Of a stretch of DNA of 64,000 bases, positions 21,844 to 44,977 are shown piece by piece (position 1 is the stretch's first letter; every line of letters begins with the position of its first letter). The notes under the pieces are model-generated. The model searched no databases. It was not told the DNA's origin and was given only the letters and a program-made list of their open reading frames with translations. Location: assembly GCA_034620365.1 (NCBI GenBank), contig JAQGEQ010000343.1:1-64000 (forward strand), in the 5' to 3' direction. Made by a program: the position numbers and the translations under genes. This DNA comes from Pegea sp. RAD2-039 (taxonomy: Eukaryota; Chordata; Thaliacea; Salpida; Salpidae).

Positions 21844-24800
21844 ATGGATATTTCATCTTCACTCAATTGTATTGCTTCTGAAGATTTTAATCATCATCTT
21901 GATGATGAGGAGTATTGTGATCTCACAATTGATGATATAAACATCGATTTACAACCAAGTCAAGGGTCTACAACTATATCTGAAGACAATTTAATTGAAG
22001 ATATACAAAAGGTATACTTTGTCGTTTAAGGTATTTATAATTATAATTTGGTAGAAAGTATTTAGATATTTATATTTAAAATTAATTATTTAATTTTTAT
22101 TTGTTTGATTTTAACTAAAATTAATTTATTTTGAAGTGATTTATTACTTTGCTTATATAAATTATTTATATTTATATAAATTTATTTATTAATGATTAAT
22201 TAATTGTAGTTTTATTTTGAAAGTAATCTTGGAATTGTTTTTTTATAATTTCAAATTATTAAAACATTTATTTGCTTCAGTTAAATATTAAATTTGTCTT
22301 TTTATTGTTTCAAATTATTCAAAATTTTCAGACTTTATTTGAAATTTGAAATTAAATAAAAATTTAAATCGAAATTTCATAGGTTCAACCATTCAGTAAA
22401 GAACAAGTCAGATGGTTTTACGTAAGCGGCACAAAAAAAAACAAACCAAATCCGATGATAGGATGTGATTCAATTCGAGTTGAGGAGGCTTATCAAGTTT
22501 ATCTTCAAAATCCTTCAAATTTTGATGAAAAAATCTGTATCAGAGGAGGATTATATGAAGTAAATTTTGCTGATAAATGCTGCTACCCAATTTATTGGAG
22601 TAATATCAACGATATTGGTGATTGTCTCATACGTGGCACTTGGTTCTATGATAATTGGTTGCCATTAGCAACAGAAAACGCGACAGTAATTGAAAATGAG
22701 CATCAAGCTAGATGGAAAGGATATGACATCAACCTTATAAAAGTAATAGAAATAAAGTTTTGATTTAAATTGAAATTTTGGTTTAAAACAGGAATTAATG
22801 AATAATAAAGTAATGCACAGTGTCCAATTGAAAGATTTTCATGTGGAATGGACGAGCGTTACTGACGTCATCCTTTACAAAGACGCGACAGCTCATCGAG
22901 CGATTAGAAACATCGGTCAACGAATTGGAGTTTCAAAAGTAATTTTTCAAAATCTCAATTTTTTCAATCAGCTGATTTTTTTTTGGCTCACAGGCGACAT
23001 CTAGTGGCTATCGTTTACATAGAGGATATAAACATATAGCTGATCCTTGTGAAGATTTCGCCCCTGTTTCCAACCTCATCTTTGTAATCCATGGTATTGG
23101 AGCTCGTGGGGATCGGTTAGTTGGGTTTTTTGTGGGATTATTTCACTAAGTTTATGTAGAAGGAAGGTAGCAAGAAATACAAACGAATTTCGGGGACTTT
23201 GTCGAAAATTTGAAGATGAAAAAGATGAGTTAAATCGATCTATTTATATTCCAGTAGAATGGAGATCTCGTTTGAAATTAAATGAAGATCTAATCGCTTC
23301 TATAACTCCGAATAAAGTTTGTTCAACTTTTCAAATTTTAAAACCACGTGACAAAAATAACTTCTGATGAGTCAATTAAATAATTGATGAATCATCAAAA
23401 ACTCAGATATTAGTCTCATCTGATGTCTTTGGTGACTTCAAGATGACTTTTAATTTATTAAATTGAAGTGAAAAGTTGAAATTATTCATTAACTCAGGGA
23501 TTAAGTATACGAAGACTTCTACACAACACAGCACTTGATATCATGTATTACACAAGCTACAAATATCGAAATGAAGTTGTAAATGGTTTAAGAGCTGAAT
23601 TAAATCGAGTCTTTAACATCTTCATCAGTCGAAATCCAACTTTCAGTGGGAAGGTGATCCCTATTATCTTTCGAGATCTTTATTTAATCTTCATCTGATC
23701 TTCACCTAATCTTCATCTGATCTTCATCTTTATTTTCACCTAATCTTCTTCTGGTCTTCATCTAATCTTCATCTGATCTTCTGATCTTCTTCTGATCTTC
23801 ACCTGGTCTTCATCTAATCTTCATCTGATCTTCACCTAATCTTCATCTAATCTTCATCTGATCTTCTTCATCTGATCTTCACCTAATCTTCATCTGATCT
23901 TCACCTCATCTTCACTTAATCTTCATCTAATCTTCATCTGATCTTCATCTGATCTTCACCTAATCTTCATCTAATCTTCATCTGATCTTCTTCATCTGAT
24001 CTTCACCTAATCTTCATCTGATCTTCACCTCATCTTCATCTAATCTTCATCTAATCTTCACCTAATCTTCATCTAATCTTCATCTGATTTTCACTTAATT
24101 TTCATCTAATCTTCTTCTGATCTTCATCTGATCTTCATCTACAGATCAGTGTCTTTGCACATTCACTCGGAAACATCATCATCCACGACATCTTGACTAA
24201 ATGGAAACCAGATGACTGTGATCTTAATGTAAGTCTTCATCCAAATCTTCACAAATCTTATTTTGATCTTCATCAGCCGGTTAAATCATCAAATCTTGAA
24301 TCTTCATCTGATCCCAGTTTATCTTTTGAGATCGATAATCTTTTCAGTTTGGGATCACCTCTTGGGATCTTCTTCTGCCTCCGAGGACATCATCCTGATG
24401 GAGATTATCAAAAGATTCTACCTCCGCATTGCAGGTGACACTTCAATTTGATCTTCATCAATCTTATGAAGACTTTTACAGAAGGATCTTCAATATTTAT
24501 CACCCAGCAGACCCAGTTGCTTACAGACTTGAACCTCTGATTTATGAACATTACACCAATGTTAAACCTGTCCAGGTATCTTTGTGATCTTTGTCTGATC
24601 TTCACTTGATCTTCACCTGATTCTCATCTGATCTTCTTTATCTAATCTTCACCTAATCTTTATCTAATCTTCTCCTGATCTTTACTTGACCTTCATCTGA
24701 TCTTCTTTATATAATCTTCACTTAATCTTCATCTAATCTTCTTCTTCATCTAATCTTCATCTAATCTTCATCTGATCTTTACCTGATCCTCATCTAATCT

Positions 24801-25962
24801 TCTCCTGATCTTCAATACATCTTCATCTGATCTTCATATAATCTTCACCTAATCTTCACCTAATCTTCACCTGATCTTCATCTGATCTTCACCTGATCTT
24901 CATCTAATCTTCACCTGATCTTCATCTGATCTTCTCCTGATCTTCATCTGATCTTCACCTGATCTTCATCTGATCTTCACCTGATCTTCATCTAATCTTC
25001 ACCTGATCTTCATCTGATCTTCTCCTGATCTTCATCTGATCTTCATCTGATCTTCACCTGATCTTCATCTGATCTTCATCTGATCTTCACCTGATCTTCA
25101 TCTGATCTTCACCTGATCTTCACCTGATCTTCATCTGATCTTCACCTGATCTTCATCTAATCTTCATCTAATCTTCATCTGATCTTCACCTAATCTTCAC
25201 CTGATCTTCTTTACCTGATCCTCATCTGATCTTCACCTGATCTTCATCTGATCTTCACCTGATCTTCATCTAATCTTCACCTGATCTTCATCTAATCTTC
25301 ACCTGATCTTCATCTGATCTTCATCTGATCTTCACCTAATCTTCACCTGATCTTCTTTACCTGATCCTCATCTGATCTTCACCTGATCTTCATCTGATCT
25401 TCACTTGATCTTCATCTGATCTTCACCTAATCTTCACCTAATCTTCACCTGATCTTCACCTAATCTTCATCTGATCTTCATCTTCTCAGATTGAATCAGT
25501 TTATGAAATAAACAAGAACAAACTCACTACGGAAGTTGAAGAAGCTGCAAGTGTGTCTTCAAAGATCAACCCAGCACCGGATGTTGACAACGAAGTTTAC
25601 GAGACACCAAACAAGTCCTCATATCTCAGGTAAGATCCAAAAAAGTTGTCTTCATCATCTAAATCTTCATCAACAGGAGTGTAACTGGAGGAGCTTTTAG
25701 ACTTGGTAGTCGATTGTTTAATCGTTCATCAACTCAAGAAAAAACAGAATCAAACAACTCAAGTTTCGATTCAGTTGATCCTGTTCTAACTGAAAATCAG
25801 TTGGACTCATCAACTCATCGACTCCTTCCATTTCGACTTGATTATGTCCTTCATGAGAGCTTTACTGAGAGTAAACTCGGTTATGCATCTTTTACTTCAC
25901 ATACATCTTATTGGAGGAACCAAGATTTAGCTCTCTTCATCACGAAACAACTCAATGAATGA
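21844..25962 (+). CDS. DDHD1: DDHD1-type intracellular phospholipase A1 (PA-PLA1)
   Basis: Lipase of the intracellular PLA1 family, expected to cleave phosphatidic acid and related lipids at membranes. Eleven exons, phases agree, 623 residues: 21844-22011, 22383-22742, 22792-22938, 22994-23115, 23160-23316, 23498-23653, 24145-24228, 24277-24434, 24482-24575, 25490-25629, 25677-25962. Visible: WWE-like N-terminal region (VRWFYVSGT, CIRGGLYEVNFADKCCYPIY, IRGTWFYDNWLPL), SGYRLHRGY, LIFVIHGIGARGDR, IPVEWRSRL, ITPNK, DIMYYTS, the catalytic serine motif FAHSLGNIIIHD (AHSLG for the usual SHSLG), and the DDHD domain with FSLGSPLGIFFCLRG, FNIYHPADPVAYRLEPL and RLDYVLHESF...SHTSYW. Shorter than human DDHD1 mainly at the N-terminus and in the spacer. 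Introns 6 and 9 carry 11-bp minisatellites. Confidence 0.95.
23683..24140 (+). repeat. 11-bp minisatellite in DDHD1 intron 6
   Basis: Same family as in PDE8 (GATCTTCATCT / AATCTTCACCT), same orientation relative to transcription, no internal AG noticed; ends in the acceptor ctacag before the exon encoding AHSLG. Confidence 0.94.
24590..25486 (+). repeat. 11-bp minisatellite in DDHD1 intron 9
   Basis: Roughly 80 units of the same family fill the intron 24576-25489. Higher-order runs (ATCT-ACCT-ATCT-TCCT patterns) recur, for example 24883-25010 and 24985-25100. Ends in tcttctcag. Confidence 0.94.
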
Positions 25963-26550
25963 TTTCTTGCCTATTCTTCTAATCTGTTCAATCATATCTT
26001 TAAGCACTGTATCAACTTTTTCATTAAAACCTTTTCTTGTGTCTGTTCTTGTGGAATGTAACTTTAAAGGTCTTTTTGCCCTTATATGGTCGTCTTAAGT
26101 TATTAAAAATATAAGTTCAATTTTCAGAAGTTTTCTTAAAATTAGAAAAATTTGAAGAGTTTTGAATCTTCTTAAAAAGCAAATAGATAAAAGTTACTAC
26201 TAAAGATCCTTTTAAATATCTTGAATGTCTCGTTAAAGGATCTTCATCTGATCTTTAAACTCGTTAAAGGATCGTTTTAAGGTCTTGATGAAGATCAGAA
26301 TGATTGAAAACTTTCACAAAAAGTAAAAACATATTTCTAGAAAGCACCAAGTTCACTCAAGAAACAATAACCTCAAATTTTGACCAAATCAGCTCAGGGT
26401 CCCAAGATGATGTCGCTGGACTCTTTGTGGAGTCTCACATCTCAAACGACTCCTTGGTTAGAATCCAACATACGAAGATAACTTTTAAATTTTGTTTCCG
26501 AAAAAGCATTTTGCTGAAAATCAAGAATTTTTGTAATTCTGAAAACTTGG
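25963..26550. other. DDHD1 3' flank
   Basis: No gene. Contains a repeated phrase around TCGTTAAAGGATC (26231, 26260) and AT-rich sequence; the 3' UTR of DDHD1 should be here. Confidence 0.45.
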
Positions 26551-26812
26551 AATAATTTATTTTGTGGCAAATTTTGAAGTATCGTAAATAGAAAATAAGT
26601 TTATTTTTATGGCCCACTTCGGCCGAGAACGACCATTTATACCAGGACAGAAATTATGGAGGTTCAGTTGTTGCTCACGCCAACAAGGTTACAGTGGAAC
26701 AGAAGGACTGATGCAGCTGGCGTCGTAGGAGCTTCTGGAAAGACACTGAGCACAGCGACGAACTGCCTACGAGGTTCCAACTCCGGTTTTAAATTCGGAG
26801 TTTTGCGTTTCT
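26551..26812 (+). mobile_element. 260-bp dispersed element, copy 1
   Basis: A 260-bp block with landmarks AATAATTTATTTTGTGGC, GGCCCACTTCGGCCGAGAAC, ACGAGGTTCCAACTCCGG, nearly identical to 48162-48421. It is GC-richer than its surroundings and has no coding capacity. GGTTCCAACTCC resembles a pol III B box, so a SINE is possible but unproven. Confidence 0.7.
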
Positions 26813-27540
26813 TAGAAGTGTTTTTTAATAATTTGTCGGAATATTTGTTTCTTTACAAATATATCAGTAAAGTTATTTGGCTTCACTAGTGATAGTCTTT
26901 CTATCTCTGCTTTAAGTCCTACACTATTAAACCATCTGTATATGTTTCTAATTTTATGTTATTTGATGATTTTTTAACTTAAAAACTCTGCCAACTATCA
27001 TTAGAAAAATTTGAATTAAAATTACATGATTTACAAATTAAAAAATAATAATAAAGTTAATTACTAAAGATACTTTGATTAATAAATTTCACAAATTTAA
27101 AAACTTATTTCTATTTATCTGACTAATAATTAGATCTAAACATATTTTTAAGTTTGGTCAGAATTACCTAAAAAACGATTTAATTTGATTTCAGAAACTC
27201 CGAAAAACTTTAATTTAAGTTTTTAAATGATTTAAAAAAGTTATTAAAAGAAAAATAATTATTTTATAGAAATTTTAAAGTTTTAAATACTTTATGTTTC
27301 TACCTTATTTGGATTTTATGAAAGTTTTAAATTTTTTTAATCAAAAACTTATCGTTGTTCATTTTTATATTTTTCAAAAAGTGTTTTTAAACAAAATTGA
27401 AATATTCATCACTTTGATGAAACGACAAGAAAAGCTCACACAAAACATCAAATATTCCAATCTTCAAACATCGATTCATCTACGCGAGAAGCTCTATATT
27501 GACATCAAAGACTTTTAATATTTAAGAAGAGATCAGTTGT
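26813..27540. other. AT-rich intergenic DNA
   Basis: A 74-codon open frame at 27294-27518 is F/I/K/N-biased and has no recognisable features. Nothing else seen. Confidence 0.45.
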
Positions 27541-27620
27541 ATCAGACATCCGATCACGAAGTTGCGGTTCGTCATCGGCGCGCGAATAAGTCATTCACAA
27601 CTCATATTAGCGCAGTCATC

Positions 27621-27652
27621 ATGTTCTTATCTGAAGCCCCTGGGGGCAACAG
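27621..27652 (+). other. candidate first coding exon (weak)
   Basis: ATG followed by ten codons (MFLSEAPGGN) and a perfect donor AG|GTAAGG, preceded by a GC-rich patch (27540-27600) unusual for the AT-rich surroundings. A phase-compatible downstream frame, acceptor ccaag at 29141-29145 and exon 29146-29239, would add an acidic end (FKNEDNFENDEDIESLF) and TAA, giving 41 residues. The family is unknown and the gene is doubtful. Confidence 0.2.
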
Positions 27653-28090
27653 GTAAGGATTACTCATACTGATCTAATTCTATCATGTTTTCTCAATTTA
27701 TATAATCTTCAGTAAGTCTAGTGTTTGTGGGTTTTGTTGGTCATAAATATTTTGAAGATATGAAATAATGATTATATTCTTTTATATAAATAAGATAGTT
27801 TAGTTGTTAAAGGAAGTAATTCAAATGAAGCTTACACTGAAAAAGTAAATCTTCATCTTCTAAATCTGTTTGATCAATAAGTGAATGTTTCAAAATGTTT
27901 TTTTCTAGAATTTTCTAGAGTTTTTTCAATATTTTAAAATTATCTCATCGAAATTTATAAAAATATTATTTTAGTTCATAATGAAGTTTTAGATTTACCG
28001 AAAAAGTTTTCTATTTCTATAGAAGATTAATATTATGAAGGAAATGAAGACATCTCTTTACTTAGAGAATTTCTTTGAAATTTTTCTTAT

Positions 28091-28462
28091 ATTATCAACA
28101 TTCTATGTAATTGTTCACTGTTATATGTTTTGAGGACTACTGAAATGTCATGTGTTACATCTTTTACTTTCTATATTTCTATCTTATAAGAATATCACTG
28201 AAGATAAATTTTATTGTCACAGTGATTACAGTTAGATTTTTTTAAATTAATAATTATATATGTTATAATTATTTATATATATATATTATTAACATTCCAT
28301 GTAATTGTTCACTGTTATATGTTTTGAGGACTACTGAAATACCATGTGTTACATCTTTTACTTTCTATATTTTTAACTAAATAGATGTTAATTGTAAGAA
28401 TGTGTGTTAGTGAGAGATGCTCTCTTCAGGTACCCTCCTTTGCGTTTATTGAAATAAATAAA
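28091..28462 (+). mobile_element. GCGAGAGG-hairpin dispersed element (with duplicated head)
   Basis: Contains GTTTTGAGGACTACTGAAAT twice (28125, 28319), then GTGTGTTAGTGAGAGATGCT, CTCTTCAGGTACCCTCC and an AATAAATAAA end. Member of the family also seen at 35913, 40036, 42870, 44752 and 56108. Confidence 0.8.
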
Positions 28463-29659
28463 TATCAGAAAACTCATTAGCAATTTTTTTGACGGATTTC
28501 AAATTCGTAAAAGTTCTTTTTCTATTTTTATTGAAATTGTTTTGATGATATAAGACTATTTTCTTATTTTATTAAATTTTTATTTCTGTAATCAGATTAA
28601 AAACCAACAAAAACGTTTAAAAAGTAATAAAAGTTATCATTCCAAAAAACTTGAGTGGAGTTTTTAATCACTTAAATGTCTCTAAACTTATAAAGTTTTT
28701 TCTACATAACAAGTTTGCAGAACTGTTTGTTAGTTATTGTCAATTTTATTTTTGCATTTGGTTCTCTAAGATTTTGTTTCAAAAGATTTATAGATGCTAC
28801 TAACAAAGTAAATTTTGTAATAATTAATTTTGGTGTATATTGGATAATGTGACATTGATGAGTGAAAAGATGACATTTTATTAATGTTACATTTTGAATA
28901 ATAAATATATAAGATTATAAAAAGTTTATTTTATAAATATTATATTTTAGTAATAAATTTCAGAATTAAATTTAAGTTTTCTGTAAAATAAAAATATTTT
29001 ATTTCAATAAACGTTTAGTTTGAAGATTAGAGTTATTTTAAAAGTTTAAATTATCTAAACGTTTTTCTGTTGCAAATTTATTATAATATTTTCTATCAGT
29101 TATTTTTAAGAAACAAATTTATTGTAAATTTTGATCAATACCAAGCTTTAAAAATGAAGATAATTTTGAAAATGATGAAGATATTGAAAGCCTTTTCGTT
29201 AAAGCTCTTCATGTTGATGTTTTTAATTTACATGATTAATAGAGAAATTAAAAACTTTTCCAAAACTCCAGAAACACAACCAACATTTTTATTAAATGTA
29301 TTAAACTGTATTGGTAATGTTGTTTGTTACCTTACTGTTTTTTATGCTTGTCATTTCTGTATGAGTTTTACTGACTTCAGATGATTAATAACAAACTTGT
29401 CATTTAGTTTTGTGATTATTTTATTATTTAAATGATTTTGTTGTCAATTAAAAATCAAGCTTTGTGTTTTTAAAGTTGAAGCCTTGTCAAAATAAATTGT
29501 CAATTGAATAAAAAAAGTATTTTATATTGTTTAGTAACTTTAATTTACAAATTTAACTTGAATCTAGGCTTTTCAAATCTATTATCAAAGTTATAAATGA
29601 GTTTTTATTCAAATCCAACCTTATTGTATCTCGCATTTTACTACCAGTATCTGTTTACT

Positions 29660-32445
29660 TCTTTTGATGGTTTCTTTCATTTTTACGACCCAAGTGGCCA
29701 TCGTCAACATTAACGAAGTTTTAGTGCGATAGTATCTTTTCTACCTTTAATCAAATCATCACTAATTCTGTGGTAAAAATGAATTTTCAAGATTTAAAGG
29801 TTCTCATCAGTAAATGAAAATCAAAAGATGCTTTTGACAATTAAAGATAAAATTGATTTATTAATAAAATCTCCAAAAAATTCATTCATAAATTTCAAAC
29901 AACTTTTCTAAATGGTCTCTTGATCACAGATATTGGAATTATCAAACCTAATTATTTGAAAGAATTTATTTAAAATTCATTTACAAACTTCTTAAATATT
30001 CTTCTAATCGAAAAATAGATCTTGAAGAAAGACAGCTGCAACAATCTTCTAATAAAAATATTTCAAATTTTCAGTTCAAAAAAATTCTGATTTTTGAGAA
30101 CTTTTTAGATTTAATGAAATATCTGAAATATTTTTTAGAATCTCCACAAGAAACTTGTTTAACTGACTGAGTTTCGAAGCAGTAGACGGAAGATCTGTCT
30201 GCGCATGCGCATTCTAGTCTAGTGGACAAGTAGAACCACCCCTACTCATCCGCTGTTCGATGACACGGCCCAGTGACCTAGGAAAGTGACCACCAAGTCA
30301 ACAGATTGTAGGTTTTGTGTTCACTTCATTCTTTAGAAGCAACACCAAAGCTAAAACTGGGACAGTAGCTTGGGACAGTGGCCTGGGATAGTAGCTTGGC
30401 TCAGTGACCTAGGACAGTGACCACAAAGTCAACAGATTTCAGACTGTCCCTGTCTTAGATGGTCCTACGACCAGGGCTGATGAGGCACATTTCATTTGAT
30501 GACTTTGGACAATGACCTGGGACAGTAGCTTGGGACAGTGGCCTGGGACAGAGAGGCCTGGGACAGTGGCTTGAAGCATTTGCTTGGGGCAGCAACCAGG
30601 GACAGCAATCTTGAGGTCGATAAATCATAGATCTCAGACTCCCTGTCCTAGGTGGTCCTACGACCAGGGCCAATGTTCAGTGACACGGCCCAGTTACCTA
30701 GGACAGTGACCACGAAGTCAACAGATTTCAGACTATCCCTGTCCTAGATGGTCCTACGACTAGGGTTGATGAGACACATTTTATTTGGGACAGCAGCTTG
30801 GGACAGTGACCTAGGACAGTGACCACGAAGTCAATAGATTGTGGACTTTCTCTGTCCTAGATGGTCCTACAACCAGGGCTGATGAGGCACATTTTATTTG
30901 GGACAGTAGCTTGGGACAGTGACCTAGGACAGTGACCACAAAGTCAATAGATTGAAACCAGTTTTAATGTGAACTTCATAATTTTCTATCTGAGTTCACT
31001 TCTAAGACAACCAAAAGGTGATGTAGTAATTAGAAGACATATTTTTCGCGCTCGATAGATGACGTAATATTACGCGATAAATCGAATATTTTACAACTCG
31101 TCGCTTATTTAACTAATTGATTAAACGAATTGTTGAAATCAAAACATATAAAATTTATTTCTTTTAATGATTTCTTTCATTTTTACGACCCAAGTAGCCA
31201 TCGTCAACATTAACGAAGTTTTAGTGCGATAGTATCTTTTCTACTTTTAATCAAATCGTCACTAATTCTGTGGTAAAAATGAATTTTTAAGATTTAAAGG
31301 TTCTCATCAGTAAATGAAAATCAAGATGCTTTTGACAATTAAAGATAAAATTGATTTATTGATAAAATCTCCAAAAAATTCATTCATAAATTTCAAACAA
31401 CTTTTCTAAATGGTCTCTTGATCACAAATATTGGAATTATCAAACCTAATTATTTGAAAGAATTTATTTAAAATTCATTTAAAAACTTCCTAAATATTCT
31501 TCTAATCGAAAAATAGATTTTGAAGAAAGCCGCAACAATCTCCTAATAAAAATATTTCAAATTTTCAGTTCAAAAAAATTCTGATTTTTGAGAACTTTTT
31601 AGATTTAATGAAAGATCTGAAATATTTTTTAGAATCTCCACAAGAAACTTGTTTAACTGACTGAGTTTCGAAGCAGTAGACGGAAGATCTGTCTGCGCAT
31701 GCGCATTCTAGTCTAGTGGACAAGTAGAACCACCCCTACTCATCCGCTGTTCGATGACACGGCCAGTGACCTAGGAAAGTGACCACCAAGTCAACAGATT
31801 GTAGGTTTTGTGTTCACTTCATTCTTTAGAAGCAACACCAAAGCTAAAACTGGGACAGTAGCTTGGGACAGTGGCCTGGGATAGTAGCTTGGCTCAGTGA
31901 CCTAGGACAGTGACCACAAAGTCAACAGATTTCAGACTGTCCCTGTCTTAGATGGTCCTACGACCAGGGCTGATGAGGCACATTTCATTTGATGGCTTTG
32001 GACAATGACCTGGGACAGTAGCTTGGGACAGTGGCCTGGGACAGAGAGGCCTGGGACAGTGGCTTGAAGCATTTGCTTGGGGCAGCAACCAGGGACAGCA
32101 ATCTTGAGGTCGATAAATCATAGATCTCAGATTCCCTGTCCTAGGTGGTCCTACGACCAGGGCTGATGAGGCACATTTTATTTGGGACAGTAGCTTGGGA
32201 CAGTGACCTAGGACAGTGACCACAAAGTCAATAGATTGAAATCAGTTTTAATGTGAACTTCATAATTTTCTATCTGAGTTCACTTTTATATCTCCAAAAG
32301 GTGATGTAGTAATTAGAAGACATATTTTCCGCGCTCGATAGATGACGTAATATTACGCGATAAATCGAATATTTTACAACTCGTCGCTTATTTAACTAAT
32401 TGATTAAACGAATTGTTGAAATCAAAACATAAAAAATTTATTTCA
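29660..32445. repeat. direct tandem duplication of about 1.5 kb
   Basis: Copy A (29660-31159) and copy B (31160-32445) start with TTTCTTTCATTTTTACGACC and end with TTGTTGAAATCAAAACATA; they are nearly identical, but B lacks part of the internal sub-repeats. The middle holds GGGACAGT-rich sub-repeats (GACCTAGGACAGTGACCAC; GGTCCTACGACCAGGGCTGA) repeated three to four times in A and two to three in B. Both copies carry the palindrome CGTAATATTACG. No coding capacity. Confidence 0.88.
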
Positions 32446-33959
32446 AATTTTTAAAAATACTCAAAAAGCTAAGAATTTCACTTTTCCATTTTTAGCTTGA
32501 AAACTCAAAAACTCCGATCCATTGAAGACATAAGAGTATGATAATAAAATGAAGAATAGATAGAATTAGAAAAATAAAACCTTTAAATGAAAAAATTGAT
32601 TTGAATTCTCGGTGTATGAAGTATATTGACATCATGTTATCGAGCTTTTGAAGAAAAAATGATAATATCAAGATCTTTATAACAAATAAATAAGTCTGAT
32701 ATTCATCACTCATCACGAAAACCTAATCTTCAAATCTTCATTCAAATTATGAATAAGAAATCTTTCATGAATTCTAAAAACTAATTTCTCAAAATTTCGA
32801 CTCTTTTCAGATATTCTAAAAGTTTAAGGAAAAATTATTTGACTGAAATTTATTTGTAGATAGAAATATTTAAAACAAACTTTTTATATTTATTATTTAA
32901 AAATATAAATTAAAAATACTTTATTTTTTATAAGAATATTTAATTTATAATCGTATAATATCAAATAAACATAAAAAATATATTCTAAAGATTTAAATTA
33001 AAATGAAACTGTTCTAGAAACTTCTTATGAAGTTTGATAAAACTCATGTTTAAACAAAAATACTTTTTTTACTTTAGCAGCTTACAGATAAAAATATCAA
33101 ATGATTTTTTATTATTTACTACAGTTTTCCAACTTTTTGAAATTGTTTTTTTATCTAGAAAATTACTCAATAACTAAATCTAGAAAACAATCTAAGAAAA
33201 GAAATCTGTAATTAATAAAAAAGTGAAGTGACAAGTTTGTAGATCTAAGATTTTTAAAGAAGTTTTTCATCAGATTTTCAAAAGAAAAGTCACAAATTTT
33301 ATTGCTTTTATAAATAGTTCTAAAAAAGTTGTGAGTTTTTTTGAAAGACAAAAACTCAGCTGATAATTACTTTTTTATCTTAAAGTACTTCAAAATATAT
33401 TTTTATATTTGAATAAGTCTTTGTAGTCAAACTTATTATACAATATCTTGATTATATTAAATTGTAAATATATAAATTGGTTTGCTTGTATGGTTTAAAG
33501 TATTATTTTTACTAAAAACTTAAAAATACATTCTGAAAAATGAAGATAATTGAATAATTATGAAAATGGCTTTTAGCTTTCAAATATAAAATTTGAAAAT
33601 AATCACAAGAATCATTTTGTAAATTTTATTCTTTTAATAATTCACTAAATTAAATGACTTCAAAAAGAAAATATAAAATTGTAATTATACATTTTAATCA
33701 CAACAGTACAAATCGATAAAAATTGAGATATTCAATTTTATACAAATTTACAAATTTACAACTGAAAGTGTTTTTCTACATTTTCTATTTGGTGATAATT
33801 ATGATGTAAAAACTTTCGTAAAAATTATCAGAATCTAAACTTTATACAATTAGAAATAAAATTTGAATCAAGTAACAAATTAAAGGAAATTAATTTCTAG
33901 GTTTTCTTGAATAACTAAAATAATTAATTTTACTAAATTACCAACTTGTCAAAAGTCAG
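32446..33959. other. AT-rich intergenic DNA
   Basis: Only short F/L/K-biased frames on both strands, none convincing. The left side lies downstream of the large minus-strand gene. Confidence 0.5.
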
Positions 33960-44689
<10,730 letters not shown>

Positions 44690-44751
44690 ATGCTGTTCAA
44701 ATAAACTTTATTTCAATAAAAGTAAAAACTAATTCAGTTTGTTTCTTTAAT

Positions 44752-44893
44752 TCTGTTTTGAGGACTACTGAAATGCCATGTGTTACATCTTTTACTTTCT
44801 ATATTTTTGACTAAATAGATGTTATTTGTAAGAATGTGTTAGCGAGAGGTGCTCTCTTCAGGCACCCTCCTTCACGTTTATTGTAATAAATTA
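44752..44893 (+). mobile_element. GCGAGAGG-hairpin dispersed element
   Basis: GTTTTGAGGACTACTGAAAT to CTTCACGTTTATTGTAATAA, about 140 bp, in the space between the two DGG genes. Confidence 0.82.
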
Positions 44894-44946
44894 ACTTTTA
44901 GAAGAGTCTACAATTGTTTGCTTAAAATAAAATATTGAATATGTTA

Positions 44947-44952
44947 TTTATT
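44947..44952 (-). terminator. AATAAA polyadenylation signal of the single-module DGG gene
   Basis: Minus-strand AATAAA 26 nt past the stop at 44978. It supports a separate end for this gene rather than one fused transcript. Confidence 0.55.
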
Positions 44953-44977
44953 TAATCTGATTAAATAACTGTTTATA

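Noticed and set aside
30455-32223. Pro/Cys-rich minus frames (SQATVPGHCPK)
   Set aside because: Translation of GGGACAGT sub-repeats in the duplicated non-coding unit.
31060-32360. TAATATTAC words inside CGTAATATTACG, reminiscent of a rolling-circle origin nonanucleotide
   Set aside because: Not in a hairpin loop, no Rep gene, and a likely chance word in AT-rich DNA; it is simply duplicated with the 1.5-kb unit.
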